From Jannaschia sp. M317 (GTDB taxonomy: Bacteria; Pseudomonadota; Alphaproteobacteria; Rhodobacterales; Rhodobacteraceae): a DNA stretch of 64,000 bases. Made by a program: the position numbers and the translations under genes. The notes under the pieces are model-generated. The model saw only the letters and a list, made by a program, of their open reading frames with translations, did no database searches and had not been told where the DNA came from. Shown piece by piece: positions 24,881-34,376 of this stretch (positions are counted from its first letter, which is position 1; each line of letters starts with the position of its first letter). The DNA is taken from assembly GCF_025141175.1 (NCBI RefSeq), contig NZ_CP081155.1, forward strand, positions 2,261,001-2,325,000. The letters are read 5' to 3'.

Positions 24881-26095
24881 CTAGAACCTGCGGGTGAAGG
24901 TCAGCGCCGCGCGGGTGTTGTCGTAGCGTTGAAGGGGAATGTTGCTGTCCTGGCGTTCGCGCGCCAGTTCCAGCACGGGGGCAAAACCATACAGGTTGAT
25001 CCGGGCATGGCTGACGCGCAGCGCAAGTGCGTCCCGCCGATCGGATTGGGTGACGGTGAAGAACCCGGTCGGGGCATCGCGGCGAAACCGGCTGCGGGTC
25101 ACGGTCGCGCCCAGGGACAGGCCGCCCCGAAACGCATGGTCGATCCCCACCGACTGCGTCACGGTCCGGGTAGAGGAGCCGACGCGCACCGCGTTCCGCG
25201 CCCCAAGGCCCAGCGCGAATGACAGCCGCGTCGCCGGGCTGAGCGCGTGGACATAGCCCAGCGTCACCCCGCTATCAGTCCCGTCCAACCCCGGAATGTC
25301 GCGATACTGCAAGCGGTCCAGATGTACGGAGGCCGCCACCGTGCCTCGCCGTCCCAGCGGGCGCGTCAGGTTGAAGGTCAGACCGGGACCATGGGCCAGC
25401 GGCTCCTCGGCTACGAAATGTTGCGAAAACCGCAGCGCGCCTTCGATCCGGGTGGCTCCGCGAATTGTGCGAAAGCCGACCTGGGCGCGCAGGGTTCCGG
25501 TATCCTCCAGCGGTCCGCTGCGCGCGGTATAATCGAGGGTGGCCCCACCGAAGACCCCGGTGCGCACCGATAGTGCATGCAGATACAACGCCCCCGTCGA
25601 CAGACTGGCAGAGCGGCCGGATTCACCGGCCCCTGCGGTTCCCACCTCGACGGGGACACCGTTGATCAGGATGAACCCGGACGAGCCGCGCGCCGGGTTG
25701 CTTTCGGGGGCGATCGAAAAGGACAGCGACCGTTCCCAGCCGCTGCGCAAGGGCAGACCGGCCAGCAGTCCCTCGACCGTGCGGCGGGCCTCCGGAGGCA
25801 AGGTGCCGCCGCGGGCCTGGGCAAAATGGAAACGGGCGCGTTGACCTTGGCCCAGCCGCAGCAGGACAGAGGCCAGCTCCAACCGGTAGACGCCGGCGTC
25901 GGGCGCGTCCGCGACAAGCGCCTCCAACAAGGGGAGCGCGTCGGCAAAGCGGCCCGACTGGGTCAATGCGTTGGCCTGAATCCAGCGCGAATCCTCGGCC
26001 TGCGCCTGTGCGGTGGGCGGCTGTAAAAGACAAAGGGCGAGGCCCAGGGCTGCAAGCAGCACCCGGACCCCGCGATGTCGGTCAGATTGGGTCAC
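24881..26095 (-). CDS. Surface lipoprotein assembly modifier (Slam)-like outer-membrane protein
   Basis: About 404 residues. A signal peptide ends near QAQA. A TPR-like segment (residues 35-110, NALTQSGRFADALPLLEALV) follows. From about residue 115 there is a beta-barrel of alternating hydrophobic strands ending in the terminal Phe typical of outer-membrane proteins (TFTRRF). The TPR-plus-DUF560 barrel organisation is that of Slam proteins, which carry lipoproteins across the outer membrane. A GTG start at 26095 overlaps the stop of the upstream lipoprotein gene. That pairing is the usual Slam-cargo arrangement. Confidence 0.75.
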   Translation of the reverse strand: MTQSDRHRGVRVLLAALGLALCLLQPPTAQAQAEDSRWIQANALTQSGRFADALPLLEALVADAPDAGVYRLELASVLLRLGQGQRARFHFAQARGGTLPPEARRTVEGLLAGLPLRSGWERSLSFSIAPESNPARGSSGFILINGVPVEVGTAGAGESGRSASLSTGALYLHALSVRTGVFGGATLDYTARSGPLEDTGTLRAQVGFRTIRGATRIEGALRFSQHFVAEEPLAHGPGLTFNLTRPLGRRGTVAASVHLDRLQYRDIPGLDGTDSGVTLGYVHALSPATRLSFALGLGARNAVRVGSSTRTVTQSVGIDHAFRGGLSLGATVTRSRFRRDAPTGFFTVTQSDRRDALALRVSHARINLYGFAPVLELARERQDSNIPLQRYDNTRAALTFTRRF

Positions 26096-26790
26096 TTCGT
26101 GGCGTGGAACGTGCTTTCGGTGCCCGCGACGGTCGCGGTGGACCCGTCAGGCAGGATGAACGTCCCCGCAGTCGCGCCCGTGATGCTCTGGTTGTCGTTG
26201 GTCACGAAACCGTTGAGCACGAGGTTCGAGTCGTTCCCCGCCGTGCCGCCATCAGCCGTCAGCGCGCCAGTCATCGCAATCGTGACGGAGCTGGTCTGAG
26301 CGTTGGGGTCAACCGGGCAGGGGACGCCCGCAGGGGCCGCCGCACAGATCGCCGCGCCATCGAAACGCTGGATGCGGTTCAACGCACCCGAAGACGAGGC
26401 GTTCAGCGTTCCGTTCCAGGTCGTCGCAGCCCCCTGGACTTCGCCGGCAAAGTTTGTCGCCGTCCCGGTGAACGCCGGGCCCGCCTGGCCATCGGTCCAG
26501 TTCGCGGTCAGCGCCAGGTCACCCGTGGCGTGACCCAGCGGCGTGTTGGCCCCATTCATGCTGCCCAGTTGCGCCTGGACGCTGCCGGTGAACGCACCGG
26601 TAAAGGTGGCGGGCATGGTGGTCGTGGCCCCCTGGGCCGAAACGGCGTTGAACGCGGCGTTGTGGGCCGCGTTGCTTGAATTCGCACCACCACCTGCGGC
26701 ACCGCCGCCGCCTTTGTTACTGCTGTTGCATCCGGCCAGGGCGACCGCGCTGGCGAGCAGAACCGTGCTCAGGGCAAATTTGGAAATCAT
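26092..26790 (-). CDS. Lipoprotein, probable Slam cargo (TbpB-like barrel)
   Basis: A 232-residue lipoprotein: the signal ends in a lipobox LAGC (lipidated Cys21), followed by a flexible Gly/Ser/Asn tether (NSSNKGGGGAAGGG). The rest is a beta-rich domain with TGAFTGSVQAQLG, GDLALTANWTDGQ, FAGEVQ and VLNGFVTNDNQSITG. This resembles the eight-stranded C-terminal barrel of transferrin-binding-like (TbpB_B_D) lipoproteins. It is probably surface-displayed by the overlapping downstream Slam. The ligand is unknown. The ATG at 26790 follows GAGGGATGG. Confidence 0.72.
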   Translation of the reverse strand: MISKFALSTVLLASAVALAGCNSSNKGGGGAAGGGANSSNAAHNAAFNAVSAQGATTTMPATFTGAFTGSVQAQLGSMNGANTPLGHATGDLALTANWTDGQAGPAFTGTATNFAGEVQGAATTWNGTLNASSSGALNRIQRFDGAAICAAAPAGVPCPVDPNAQTSSVTIAMTGALTADGGTAGNDSNLVLNGFVTNDNQSITGATAGTFILPDGSTATVAGTESTFHATK

Positions 26791-27023
26791 GGAACCATCC
26801 CTCTGGTTTTCGGGCAGACGCTGTCTGTCGAACCCTCGCGACGAACGAATAATCACTTCGGTCCGATATCCTTATCCCCGGTTCCGGGGGGGTGACTGGA
26901 ATGAGACGAATGTTTTCCGATGGATGCACAGGATAGATTGTCTTGACCGCAGGGGCCGCGACGGGTTGATTTGTACAACGGTCGCGGGCGCAGTCTGGTG
27001 CGGTTAGGCCCGGAGGAGTGGTT

Positions 27024-29189
27024 ATGGACAGAATGCAGGCGATGCACGCCCGGCGTGCACCGGCCTTGTGGACGATTTGTGCGGCGTTGATCGCACTTTT
27101 CGCAACGGCTTTCGTATGTTGGCTGGCCCTGTCCCAACCGTGGCTTGGCCTGGACAAGGCCCATGGGGCCGACGGTCCCGGCATTATGCTGTTGGGAACG
27201 GACCCGGCGGGTCGCGCGTCCGAGGTGCCACCCACGCGTCTTCTGGCCGTCGAAGGCGCGGGCAGGCGAATCGCGCTGACGCCGTTCGATGCCATTGATG
27301 AGCCGGATGTCCTGCCGTCGCTGGCGGCCATGGACGCCCTTTATGCCAACCAGCAAGCCATCTGGGAGGCGCTGCGCGCGGGTCCTGTGACCCTGGTGAC
27401 CGAAGACGGTGACTTTGTCGTAGAGGCGGCGCCGACGCGCCCCTTCGGCTCGCTCCCCGCGATTTTCTGGTTGCAGATCCTGGTGGGGGCCGCGCCCCTC
27501 GTGCTGGGCGGTTGGGTGCTGAGCCTGCGGCGGAGGGACCTGTCGGCCTGGATGTTCTCGCTGGCCGGATTGGGGCTGGCGTTTTCGGCGATGACGGCGG
27601 CCTGGTATTCGACGCGGGATCTGGCCGTTCCCGGAACCGGGTTTTATGTGGCTTCGACCCTGAACCTGTTCGGCTCGCTTCTGTTCGGGGCCTGCATGTC
27701 GGCGATGGTGATGATCTATCCCGTTCGCCTGGTGCCGCGTTGGGTTGTCTGGTCGCCGCTGGTCATCTTCGGGCTGTGGTTCCTGGGCTCGCCGCTCTAC
27801 CTCTGGCCAAGTCGGGCGGAGGGGGCGCACCTGCCGACCGCGCTGGAAATGTTGTGGATCACGGTGGGGTTGCTGGCGCAATTCTGGGCCACCCGCCGCC
27901 GTCCCAAGGAACGCGCGATCGTCAAGTGGTTCGGGTCTTCGGTCCTGTTTGGCTGTGGCGGGTTCATTGCATTGATGGCGATCCCCTCGGCGCTCGGCTA
28001 TCAGCCGACCATCCGGCAGGGACATGCGTTCCTGTTGTTTCTGTTCGTCTATCTGGGTCTGGCCATCGGGGTCGCCCGCTACCGAATGTTCGATTTGGGC
28101 GACTGGTCGTTCCGGTTGCTGTTCTATGCGATCGGCGTGGCGGTTCTGTTTGCGGTCGATGCGGCCCTGATCTCTGTCCTCTCTCTCGAGGCGGTGCCGG
28201 CGTTCAGCGCAGCTTTGGTTCTGGTGGTCCTGATCTACCTGCCGCTGCGCGATTTTCTGGGCAGGGTCGTTCGGCGCAAGCCAGAGGCCGCAGACCTGAG
28301 CGACGCTGTCGGTGGCGTGGCCCTGGCCCCCACGCCCGACATGCGAGAGGCGCGGTTTCGCGCCCTGTTGGAGCGGGCGTTCAACCCGCTCAGCATTGCG
28401 CCCGCGCCGTCCGACCCGACCGTGCCGCAATTGGTTGGCGAAGGCGAGGCGCTGGACATGCCAGCGATGCCCGGCATCCCGGCCTTGCGGATGGAATGGA
28501 CCGGTGGCGGCCGCAAGCTGTTCGCGCCGCGCGACCGGGACCGCGCCGCCCGCATCGTCGAGACGATTGCCAGGCTCGATGATCTGGCACAGGCCCGCGA
28601 CCGCGCGGTCGAGGAGGAACGCGCGCGCATCGACCGCGACGTGCACGACAACATCGGCGTGCAGCTGTTGGGTGCTCTGCATTCCGTGCAGCCGGACCGA
28701 AAGGACGCGATGATCCGTCAGACTCTGGCGGACCTGCGCAACATCGTCGCGAATACCCGCATCGAAGAGGCGTCGCTCCGCGACACCGTGGCCGATCTGC
28801 GTGGCGAGATTGGAAATCTCTATGATGCGGCGGGGGTCACGTTGGAATGGTTGGATACCGGCCTGCCGGATGCGGTGATCCCGGCGGCTCTGGTGGCCGC
28901 CTTGCGTGCCATCCTGCGCGAAGCAACCGGCAATGCGCTGCGCCATTCGGGGGCGGACCGCGTCTCGGTCAGGATCAGGCACGGGTTGGCGGGCCTGGAG
29001 GTTTCGGTGACCGACACGGGCCATGGCATTGCCGATGATGCCGTGCGCGGCAACGGGCTCGACAACCTGGAACAGCGGGCATCGACGCTTGGCGGGGACG
29101 TGACTGTCGACAGCGGCACAGGCGGCACACGGGTCCTTGTGCGCCTGCCCTGGAGTCTGGATGAACGGCTTGCCGAGGCAGGAGAATAG
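27024..29189 (+). CDS. Membrane sensor histidine kinase
   Basis: A 721-residue kinase. The N-terminus has one helix (about residues 13-38), a periplasmic domain to about residue 150, and a block of seven or so helices to about residue 410. A cytoplasmic HisKA_3-type dimerisation domain carries His541 in RDVHDNIGVQLL. The HATPase domain has an N-box (EATGNALRHSG) and G-box (DTGHGIADDAVRGNGLDNL). It is probably the partner of the response regulator starting four bases downstream. The ATG at 27024 is set by GGAGGAG (27012-27018). The signal sensed is unknown. Confidence 0.88.
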   Translation: MDRMQAMHARRAPALWTICAALIALFATAFVCWLALSQPWLGLDKAHGADGPGIMLLGTDPAGRASEVPPTRLLAVEGAGRRIALTPFDAIDEPDVLPSLAAMDALYANQQAIWEALRAGPVTLVTEDGDFVVEAAPTRPFGSLPAIFWLQILVGAAPLVLGGWVLSLRRRDLSAWMFSLAGLGLAFSAMTAAWYSTRDLAVPGTGFYVASTLNLFGSLLFGACMSAMVMIYPVRLVPRWVVWSPLVIFGLWFLGSPLYLWPSRAEGAHLPTALEMLWITVGLLAQFWATRRRPKERAIVKWFGSSVLFGCGGFIALMAIPSALGYQPTIRQGHAFLLFLFVYLGLAIGVARYRMFDLGDWSFRLLFYAIGVAVLFAVDAALISVLSLEAVPAFSAALVLVVLIYLPLRDFLGRVVRRKPEAADLSDAVGGVALAPTPDMREARFRALLERAFNPLSIAPAPSDPTVPQLVGEGEALDMPAMPGIPALRMEWTGGGRKLFAPRDRDRAARIVETIARLDDLAQARDRAVEEERARIDRDVHDNIGVQLLGALHSVQPDRKDAMIRQTLADLRNIVANTRIEEASLRDTVADLRGEIGNLYDAAGVTLEWLDTGLPDAVIPAALVAALRAILREATGNALRHSGADRVSVRIRHGLAGLEVSVTDTGHGIADDAVRGNGLDNLEQRASTLGGDVTVDSGTGGTRVLVRLPWSLDERLAEAGE

Positions 29190-29192
29190 AAG

Positions 29193-29828
29193 ATGAAGAC
29201 CGCCCTCATCATCGAGGACATCACCGAGACGCGCACCTGGCTTTTGGGCCTGGTCGAGGCGGCCTGGCCGGGCTGCGCCGTCCGCAGCGCCGAAACGTTG
29301 GCACGGGCACGCGCGCAACTGGCCGAACAGACCTTCGAGTTGGCCTTGATCGATCTGAACCTGCCGGATGGCAACGGCCTTGACCTGCTGCGCGAGGTCA
29401 AGCGTGACCGGCCCGAAATGCTCTGCGTCGTGACGACGATCATGGCGGATGATGCCACGGTCGTCTCGGCCCTGTCGGCGGGGGCCGACGGCTATCTTCT
29501 CAAGGAAAATCCGGCCGGTGTCCTGACCCGGCAGCTGCGCCAGATCAGCCACGGGGTGCCCGCCCTGTCGCCCGCTATCGCGCGGCGGATCATGGAGCAT
29601 TTTCGCCGCACTGGACCCGTCGAGGTCGACGCCCGCCTGACCGAGCGCGAGCGGGAGGTCCTGGCCCTGATTGGCCGGGGCCTGCGCACCAGCGAAGTCG
29701 CGGCAGAGCTGGGTCTGGCCGAAACGACAGTCGCCGGATACATCAAGGCGATCTACCGCAAGCTGGGCATTTCCAGCCGGGCCGAAGCGGCCTGGCACGC
29801 GACCCGCATGGGCCTGCGGGAGGGTTAG
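29193..29828 (+). CDS. LuxR-type (NarL family) response regulator
   Basis: A 211-residue two-domain regulator. The receiver domain holds the phospho-acceptor Asp54 in LIDLNLPDGNGLDLL. The C-terminal HTH is LTEREREVLALIGRGLRTSEVAAELGLAETTVAGYIKAIYRKL. It begins four bases after the histidine kinase, so the two form a cognate pair and one operon. Targets cannot be told; the divergent Slam-lipoprotein genes upstream of the kinase are one candidate. Its stop overlaps that of the convergent MFS gene. Confidence 0.92.
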   Translation: MKTALIIEDITETRTWLLGLVEAAWPGCAVRSAETLARARAQLAEQTFELALIDLNLPDGNGLDLLREVKRDRPEMLCVVTTIMADDATVVSALSAGADGYLLKENPAGVLTRQLRQISHGVPALSPAIARRIMEHFRRTGPVEVDARLTEREREVLALIGRGLRTSEVAAELGLAETTVAGYIKAIYRKLGISSRAEAAWHATRMGLREG

Positions 29829-31051
29829 GCCCGCCCCGCGCGGCCGCGCAATGCCAGCCAGACCAGCGCCCCGGCGGCCAGCGTCAGAAAGGGCACCATC
29901 GCCAGGTTCACCGCCGTCCAGCCGCTGACCGCATCCGCCGCCGACCCCATCAGCCCGCCCGAGCTGAGCGAGGCAATCGTGACCATGCCGAACACCAGAG
30001 AGTCGTTGAGACCCTGCACCGTTCCGCGTTCCTGGGCATCATGGTGGGCCGTCAGCATCGTGGTGGCCCCGATGAACCCAAAGTTCCAGCCAAGCCCCAG
30101 CAGGATCAGCGCGATATAGAAGTGCGGCAGCGTCACACCGGCCAGCGCCACGATCCCCGCGGCGGCCAGCAGGGCCAGGCCGGTCGCCACGATCCGGGAC
30201 ATCCCGAAGCGGACGATCAGATGGCCGGTGAAGAAGCTGGGCGCATACATGGCGATGACGTGAAAGGTGACGATGTTCGAGGCATCTGGCACCCCAAAGC
30301 CGCAGCCGACCACGGCCAGCGGCGTCGAGGTCATCACCAGGTTCATCAAGGCATAGCTGACCATGGCACAGATGATCGCGACCAGAATCGCGGGCGTGCG
30401 CAGCAGTTGGGCCCGGCTGCGGCCTGCGGGGGCATCCTTGGCCGGGGCCGCGGGCGTCGGGATATCCAGCAAGAAGAACAGCCACAGGCCGATCAGGTTC
30501 AGCAACATCACCGCGCCGTAGGTCCCCAGAAAGGGAATGATCGTCGCGGTCTCGGTTCCGGTCACGACAAAGCGTGCCACAAAGGCGGAGACGAGGCCCC
30601 CCGCCATGACGTAGCTGATCGCCTTGGGGCGGTAGGCCTCGCTTGCGGTATCGGTCGCGGCGAAGCGGTAAAAGCCCAGCGTCGACATGAAGATACCGGT
30701 CAGATAGGCCCCGGCCAGGAATAGCGCGAAGCTGCCCCAGATCAGCGCCACCATGGACACGCCCGCGCCCAGCGCCCCCGCCAGCGCGCCCAGCACGAAA
30801 CCGAACCGGCGGCCCCGACGCTGCATCAAGGGGGAAATCCACGGCGCGGTGGTCATCGACCCGAAGACGATCAGGGAAATCGGCAACGTCGCCAGCAAAG
30901 GCGAGGGAGCCAGCGTCAGGCCGATCAGACCGGCGACGGTGAAATTGATCGGCAGCTGCGCGCCCAGGATTGCCTGCGCCAGCACAAGCACGAGGACATT
31001 GCGCTTGGCGCGGCGGTGGCCGGTGTCGGCATCGGTGCTCACTGTGGTCAT
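29825..31051 (-). CDS. MFS transporter
   Basis: A 408-residue major facilitator protein with twelve predicted helices. The loop after helix 2 carries SPLMQRRGRRFGFVLGA, a variant of the MFS signature. A long central loop of Pro/Ala (DIPTPAAPAKDAPAGRSRAQ) separates the two halves. The substrate is unknown. It lies 51 bases downstream of the cobB stop on the same strand, so it may be co-transcribed with the cobalamin genes; a role in corrinoid or cobalt traffic is only a guess. Confidence 0.82.
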   Translation of the reverse strand: MTTVSTDADTGHRRAKRNVLVLVLAQAILGAQLPINFTVAGLIGLTLAPSPLLATLPISLIVFGSMTTAPWISPLMQRRGRRFGFVLGALAGALGAGVSMVALIWGSFALFLAGAYLTGIFMSTLGFYRFAATDTASEAYRPKAISYVMAGGLVSAFVARFVVTGTETATIIPFLGTYGAVMLLNLIGLWLFFLLDIPTPAAPAKDAPAGRSRAQLLRTPAILVAIICAMVSYALMNLVMTSTPLAVVGCGFGVPDASNIVTFHVIAMYAPSFFTGHLIVRFGMSRIVATGLALLAAAGIVALAGVTLPHFYIALILLGLGWNFGFIGATTMLTAHHDAQERGTVQGLNDSLVFGMVTIASLSSGGLMGSAADAVSGWTAVNLAMVPFLTLAAGALVWLALRGRAGRA

Positions 31052-31102
31052 GCGGATGGCTTACGCGCGGGGTCGCAATGGGTCCAGTGCGCGATTGTGC
31101 CG

Positions 31103-32353
31103 CTACACTTGTGCGCCTGGGCAGATCAAATGCGCGAAGGATCCCGACGCTGCGCCTTGGCGCAGGCCCATGGGCGGCAGGGCGGTGCCTTGGGCATCGG
31201 TCGCCTCGAACAGGGGGACACCATTGGCGTGCAGGGTGCTGGCATAATGGAATTCGTGTCCCTTCCACGTGCCTGCAAAGGGACCACCGTCTGCGGTCAG
31301 GTTGCGATACCCGAGGTGCAGCCTGCGCGCGGCAAATGAGGTTTCCAGCTGCAGCAACCCCGCCATCGCATGTCGCGTGCCCTGCGCATCGGTCAAGCCG
31401 TCCCCCATCACCATGTAGCCGCCGCATTCGCCGTACACGGCCCGGTTGCGCAGCGAGGTCAGAAAGCGCGCGTTTGCCGCCAGGCGACCGGCGTGAAGTT
31501 CCGGGTAGCCGCCCGGCAGGATAACAAGATCCGCATCCGGGGCCGCCTGATCCGCCAAGGGCGAGAAGGTCGTGATTTCGGCCCCCGCCTCCGACCAGCC
31601 GCGCACCAGGTGCGGATAGGCAAAGGCAAAGGCCGCGTCGCGCGCAACTGCCAACCGCTGTGCGGGCGGGGCGAAGCGGGGGGCTGCGGCACGGGGCAGG
31701 GGCCGGGCCAGCGCCGTCACCGCGTCGAGGTCGATCTGCCGAGCCATGGTGCGTCCGGCGTGGGCCAGGAACGCCTCCAGGTCGGCGCGTTCCTCGGCCT
31801 GGACCAGACCGAGATGCCGGGAAGGTGTGGCGAGGGCGCCGTCGCGGGGGATGGCCCCCAGAACAGGCGTCGGACAGACGGCGCGCAGCATCGCTTCGTG
31901 CCGGGGCGACCCTGTGCGGTTCAAGATCACTCCGGCCACCTGCACAGCGGGGTCGTGATTGGCAAAACCGGCCACCAGCGGGGCCAGGGATTGCGCCATG
32001 CGGGCGGCGTCGACGATCAACACCACAGGCAGGCCCAACTGTCGCGCCAGATCCGCCGTGGCCCCCCGCCCGTCAGGCGGTGCCCCGTCGAAGAGACCCA
32101 TCGCCCCCTCGATCAACAGCAGGCCCGATCCACAGGCGAGACCCGCGACGGCCTCGGGCGGCATCGCCCAGGCATCCAGGTTCGGGCAGGGCGCGCCGCT
32201 GGCGGCCTCGTGAAAGCGGGGATCGATGTAGTCGGGACCGGATTTCGCCCCGCGCACGGCAATCCCCCGGTCGCGCAGCGCGCGCAGCAGGCCCAGCGTC
32301 ACGGTCGTCTTGCCGCTGCCTGACGACGGAGCGGCGAGGATCAGGCCCGGCAT
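31103..32353 (-). CDS. cobB: Cobyrinate a,c-diamide synthase (CobB/CbiA family)
   Basis: A 416-residue glutamine-dependent amidotransferase that amidates the a and c side chains of (hydrogeno)cobyrinic acid. The N-terminal ATPase domain starts ILAAPSSGSGKTTVTLGLLRAL (P-loop) and has SGPDYIDPRFH and EGAMGLFDG. The C-terminal class-I glutaminase domain has ILPGGYPELHAGRL and the nucleophile Cys in VYGECGGYMVMG. It is downstream of cobA on the same strand. Confidence 0.93.
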   Translation of the reverse strand: MPGLILAAPSSGSGKTTVTLGLLRALRDRGIAVRGAKSGPDYIDPRFHEAASGAPCPNLDAWAMPPEAVAGLACGSGLLLIEGAMGLFDGAPPDGRGATADLARQLGLPVVLIVDAARMAQSLAPLVAGFANHDPAVQVAGVILNRTGSPRHEAMLRAVCPTPVLGAIPRDGALATPSRHLGLVQAEERADLEAFLAHAGRTMARQIDLDAVTALARPLPRAAAPRFAPPAQRLAVARDAAFAFAYPHLVRGWSEAGAEITTFSPLADQAAPDADLVILPGGYPELHAGRLAANARFLTSLRNRAVYGECGGYMVMGDGLTDAQGTRHAMAGLLQLETSFAARRLHLGYRNLTADGGPFAGTWKGHEFHYASTLHANGVPLFEATDAQGTALPPMGLRQGAASGSFAHLICPGAQV

Positions 32354-32396
32354 CGGGGACGGGATGCATTTTTGGGAAACAAGGAAGCCAAGGCTG

Positions 32397-33254
32397 TCAG
32401 CCGGCCTCGGCCGGGCGGTCCCGATGCAGGGGGTCGGTGTTGCGCGGGGGAATGCCGCGCGCCATGGCCTGCCAGTCGAGCGCCTGTCGCAGGGTCACGG
32501 CCTGCCCGATGCAGATGACGGCGGGCGGCTCCAACCCGGCTGCGGCGATGTCGGCGGCACAGGTGGCCAGCGTCGTCTCGATGGTGCGTTGCTGGACCAG
32601 GGTGGCGGTCGTGGTGACGGCCACGGGCTCGGACGGGGACCGGCCAGCGTCGATCAGGCGGGCGGCGATGTCTGCGATATGTTTCATCGCCATGTAGAGG
32701 ACGATGACCTGGCTGCCACGTGCGATGCCGCCCCAGTCGATGGCGGTCGGGGTCTGGCCGCTGGCATCATGGCCGGTCACGAAGGTGACGGATTGGTTGA
32801 CGTCGCGGTGGGTGACCGGGATGCCCGCATAGGCCAGGCCGGCAATGCCCGCCGTGATGCCCGGCACGATGCGGATCGGGATGCCGTGCTGCACGAGGGT
32901 CTGGGCCTCTTCTCCGCCGCGCCCGAACACAAAGGGGTCGCCCCCCTTGAGCCGTAGGACCCGCTTGCCCGCACGGGCCAGGTCCACCAGATGCAAGGAG
33001 ATGTCGCGTTGCTTGGCGGAGGGCTTGCCGCCGCGTTTCCCGGCATAGATCTTTTCCGCCTGGGGGGCCCAGTCAAGCAGGCCCTCGCCGACAAGCGCGT
33101 CATAGACAATCACGTCCGCCTGGCGCAGCGCGTTCAAACCATGCAGCGTCAGCAGCCCCGGATCACCGGGGCCAGCGCCGCAAAGCCAGACCCAGCCGCG
33201 CTGCAGCTCTGGCCAGTCGTGGGGGGGCAGGTCGGGGGCAGTGGTCGTGTCCAT
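32397..33254 (-). CDS. cobA: Uroporphyrinogen-III C-methyltransferase
   Basis: A 285-residue SAM-dependent methyltransferase making precorrin-2. Family motifs: VWLCGAGPGDPGLLTLHGLNALRQADVIVYDALV, LRLKGGDPFVFGRGGEE, IVPGITAGIAGLAYAGIPVTHRD, and a C-terminal PAVICIGQAV. It lacks the CysG dehydrogenase domain. The ATG at 33254 is chosen over a longer in-frame start that would overlap the divergent cbiD leader. It may serve B12 synthesis, siroheme synthesis or both; the neighbours favour B12. Confidence 0.93.
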   Translation of the reverse strand: MDTTTAPDLPPHDWPELQRGWVWLCGAGPGDPGLLTLHGLNALRQADVIVYDALVGEGLLDWAPQAEKIYAGKRGGKPSAKQRDISLHLVDLARAGKRVLRLKGGDPFVFGRGGEEAQTLVQHGIPIRIVPGITAGIAGLAYAGIPVTHRDVNQSVTFVTGHDASGQTPTAIDWGGIARGSQVIVLYMAMKHIADIAARLIDAGRSPSEPVAVTTTATLVQQRTIETTLATCAADIAAAGLEPPAVICIGQAVTLRQALDWQAMARGIPPRNTDPLHRDRPAEAG

Positions 33255-33350
33255 ACGCCGTCGATACTGCGCCCGGGTGCCGGTGGAAAGGTGGTGCGCG
33301 ACATGCCGCAGGCCATTGGCGGCATGGAATGTGCATGGCATGGAAGAGGG

Positions 33351-34376
33351 ATGGAGACTGGACGCACGCTTCGCCGGGGCTGGACCACGGGTGCCTGTGC
33401 CACCGCCGCGACGCGGGCGGCGGTGACGGGGTTATGGACCGGGGCCGTGCCCGAGGCGGTGACGATTACCTTACCGCGCGGCGAAACACCGACCTTTGCG
33501 ATTGTCGACGCGCAGCTGGGCGACGGCTGGGCAGAGGCGACCGTGATCAAGGACGCGGGCGACGACCCGGATGTGACCCACGGGGCGTCGATCCGGGTGC
33601 GGGTGACGCCATCGTCGGGCGGCGTGGTGTTTCGCGCGGGCGACGGGGTCGGCACCGTAACCAGGCCGGGCCTGCCCATTGCCGTCGGTGAGCCCGCCAT
33701 CAACCCGGTGCCCCGCGCGATGATGGATGAGGTCGTGGCCGATCTGGCCGCCGATCTGGCGCGGGCACCGGACATAGAAATCACCGTTTCGGTCCCCCAT
33801 GGGGCAGAGATCGCGGAAAAGACCTGGAACCCCCGGCTGGGGATCACGGGCGGGCTGTCGATCCTGGGCACGACCGGAATCGTGCGTCCGTTCAGTTGTG
33901 CCGCCTGGATCGCCTCGATCCATCGGGGGGTGGACGTGGCGCGGGCGGATGGGCTGAGCCATGTGGCGGGTTGCACCGGTGCCACCAGCGAGCGGGTGGT
34001 CCAGACGCTGCATCGGATGCCGGATCACGCGATGCTGGACATGGGCGATTTCGCGGGCGGGTTGCTGAAATATCTGGCGCGCCACCCGGTGCCCCGTGTG
34101 ACCATTGGCGGTGGCGTGGGCAAACTGGCCAAGCTGGCGCAGGGGGCGGTGGACCTGCATTCGGGCCGGTCGCAGACTGATTTCGCAGGTCTGTCGGATT
34201 GGGCCGGGCGGGACCTGACCGATTGCAACACCGTGCTGGAGGCGGTGACCCGTGTTCCGGACCTGGCCCAGCGTATCGCCCGCGAGGCGCGGGCCCGCGT
34301 GCTGGGCTATATCTCGGCAGAGGTCGACGTGGTGGTGATCGACCGGGCAGGGACCGTGCTGGCCCATGCCCGGTAA
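33351..34376 (+). CDS. cbiD: Cobalt-precorrin-5B (C1)-methyltransferase CbiD
   Basis: A 341-residue enzyme with the CbiD N-terminus LRRGWTTGACATAATRAA, a central RNPAI-like segment (GEPAINPVPRAMM), and WNPRLGITGGLSILGTTGIVRPFS. CbiD is unrelated to other corrin methyltransferases and belongs to the anaerobic-type route. It is found in some alphaproteobacteria alongside aerobic-type enzymes. It overlaps cobK by 11 bases and is divergent from cobA. The ATG at 33351 matches the family start. Confidence 0.92.
   Translation: METGRTLRRGWTTGACATAATRAAVTGLWTGAVPEAVTITLPRGETPTFAIVDAQLGDGWAEATVIKDAGDDPDVTHGASIRVRVTPSSGGVVFRAGDGVGTVTRPGLPIAVGEPAINPVPRAMMDEVVADLAADLARAPDIEITVSVPHGAEIAEKTWNPRLGITGGLSILGTTGIVRPFSCAAWIASIHRGVDVARADGLSHVAGCTGATSERVVQTLHRMPDHAMLDMGDFAGGLLKYLARHPVPRVTIGGGVGKLAKLAQGAVDLHSGRSQTDFAGLSDWAGRDLTDCNTVLEAVTRVPDLAQRIAREARARVLGYISAEVDVVVIDRAGTVLAHAR

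Noticed and set aside
33255..33350. Cobalamin riboswitch between cobA and cbiD
   Set aside because: The gap is under 100 bases and I see no B12-box or the expected multi-helix core.
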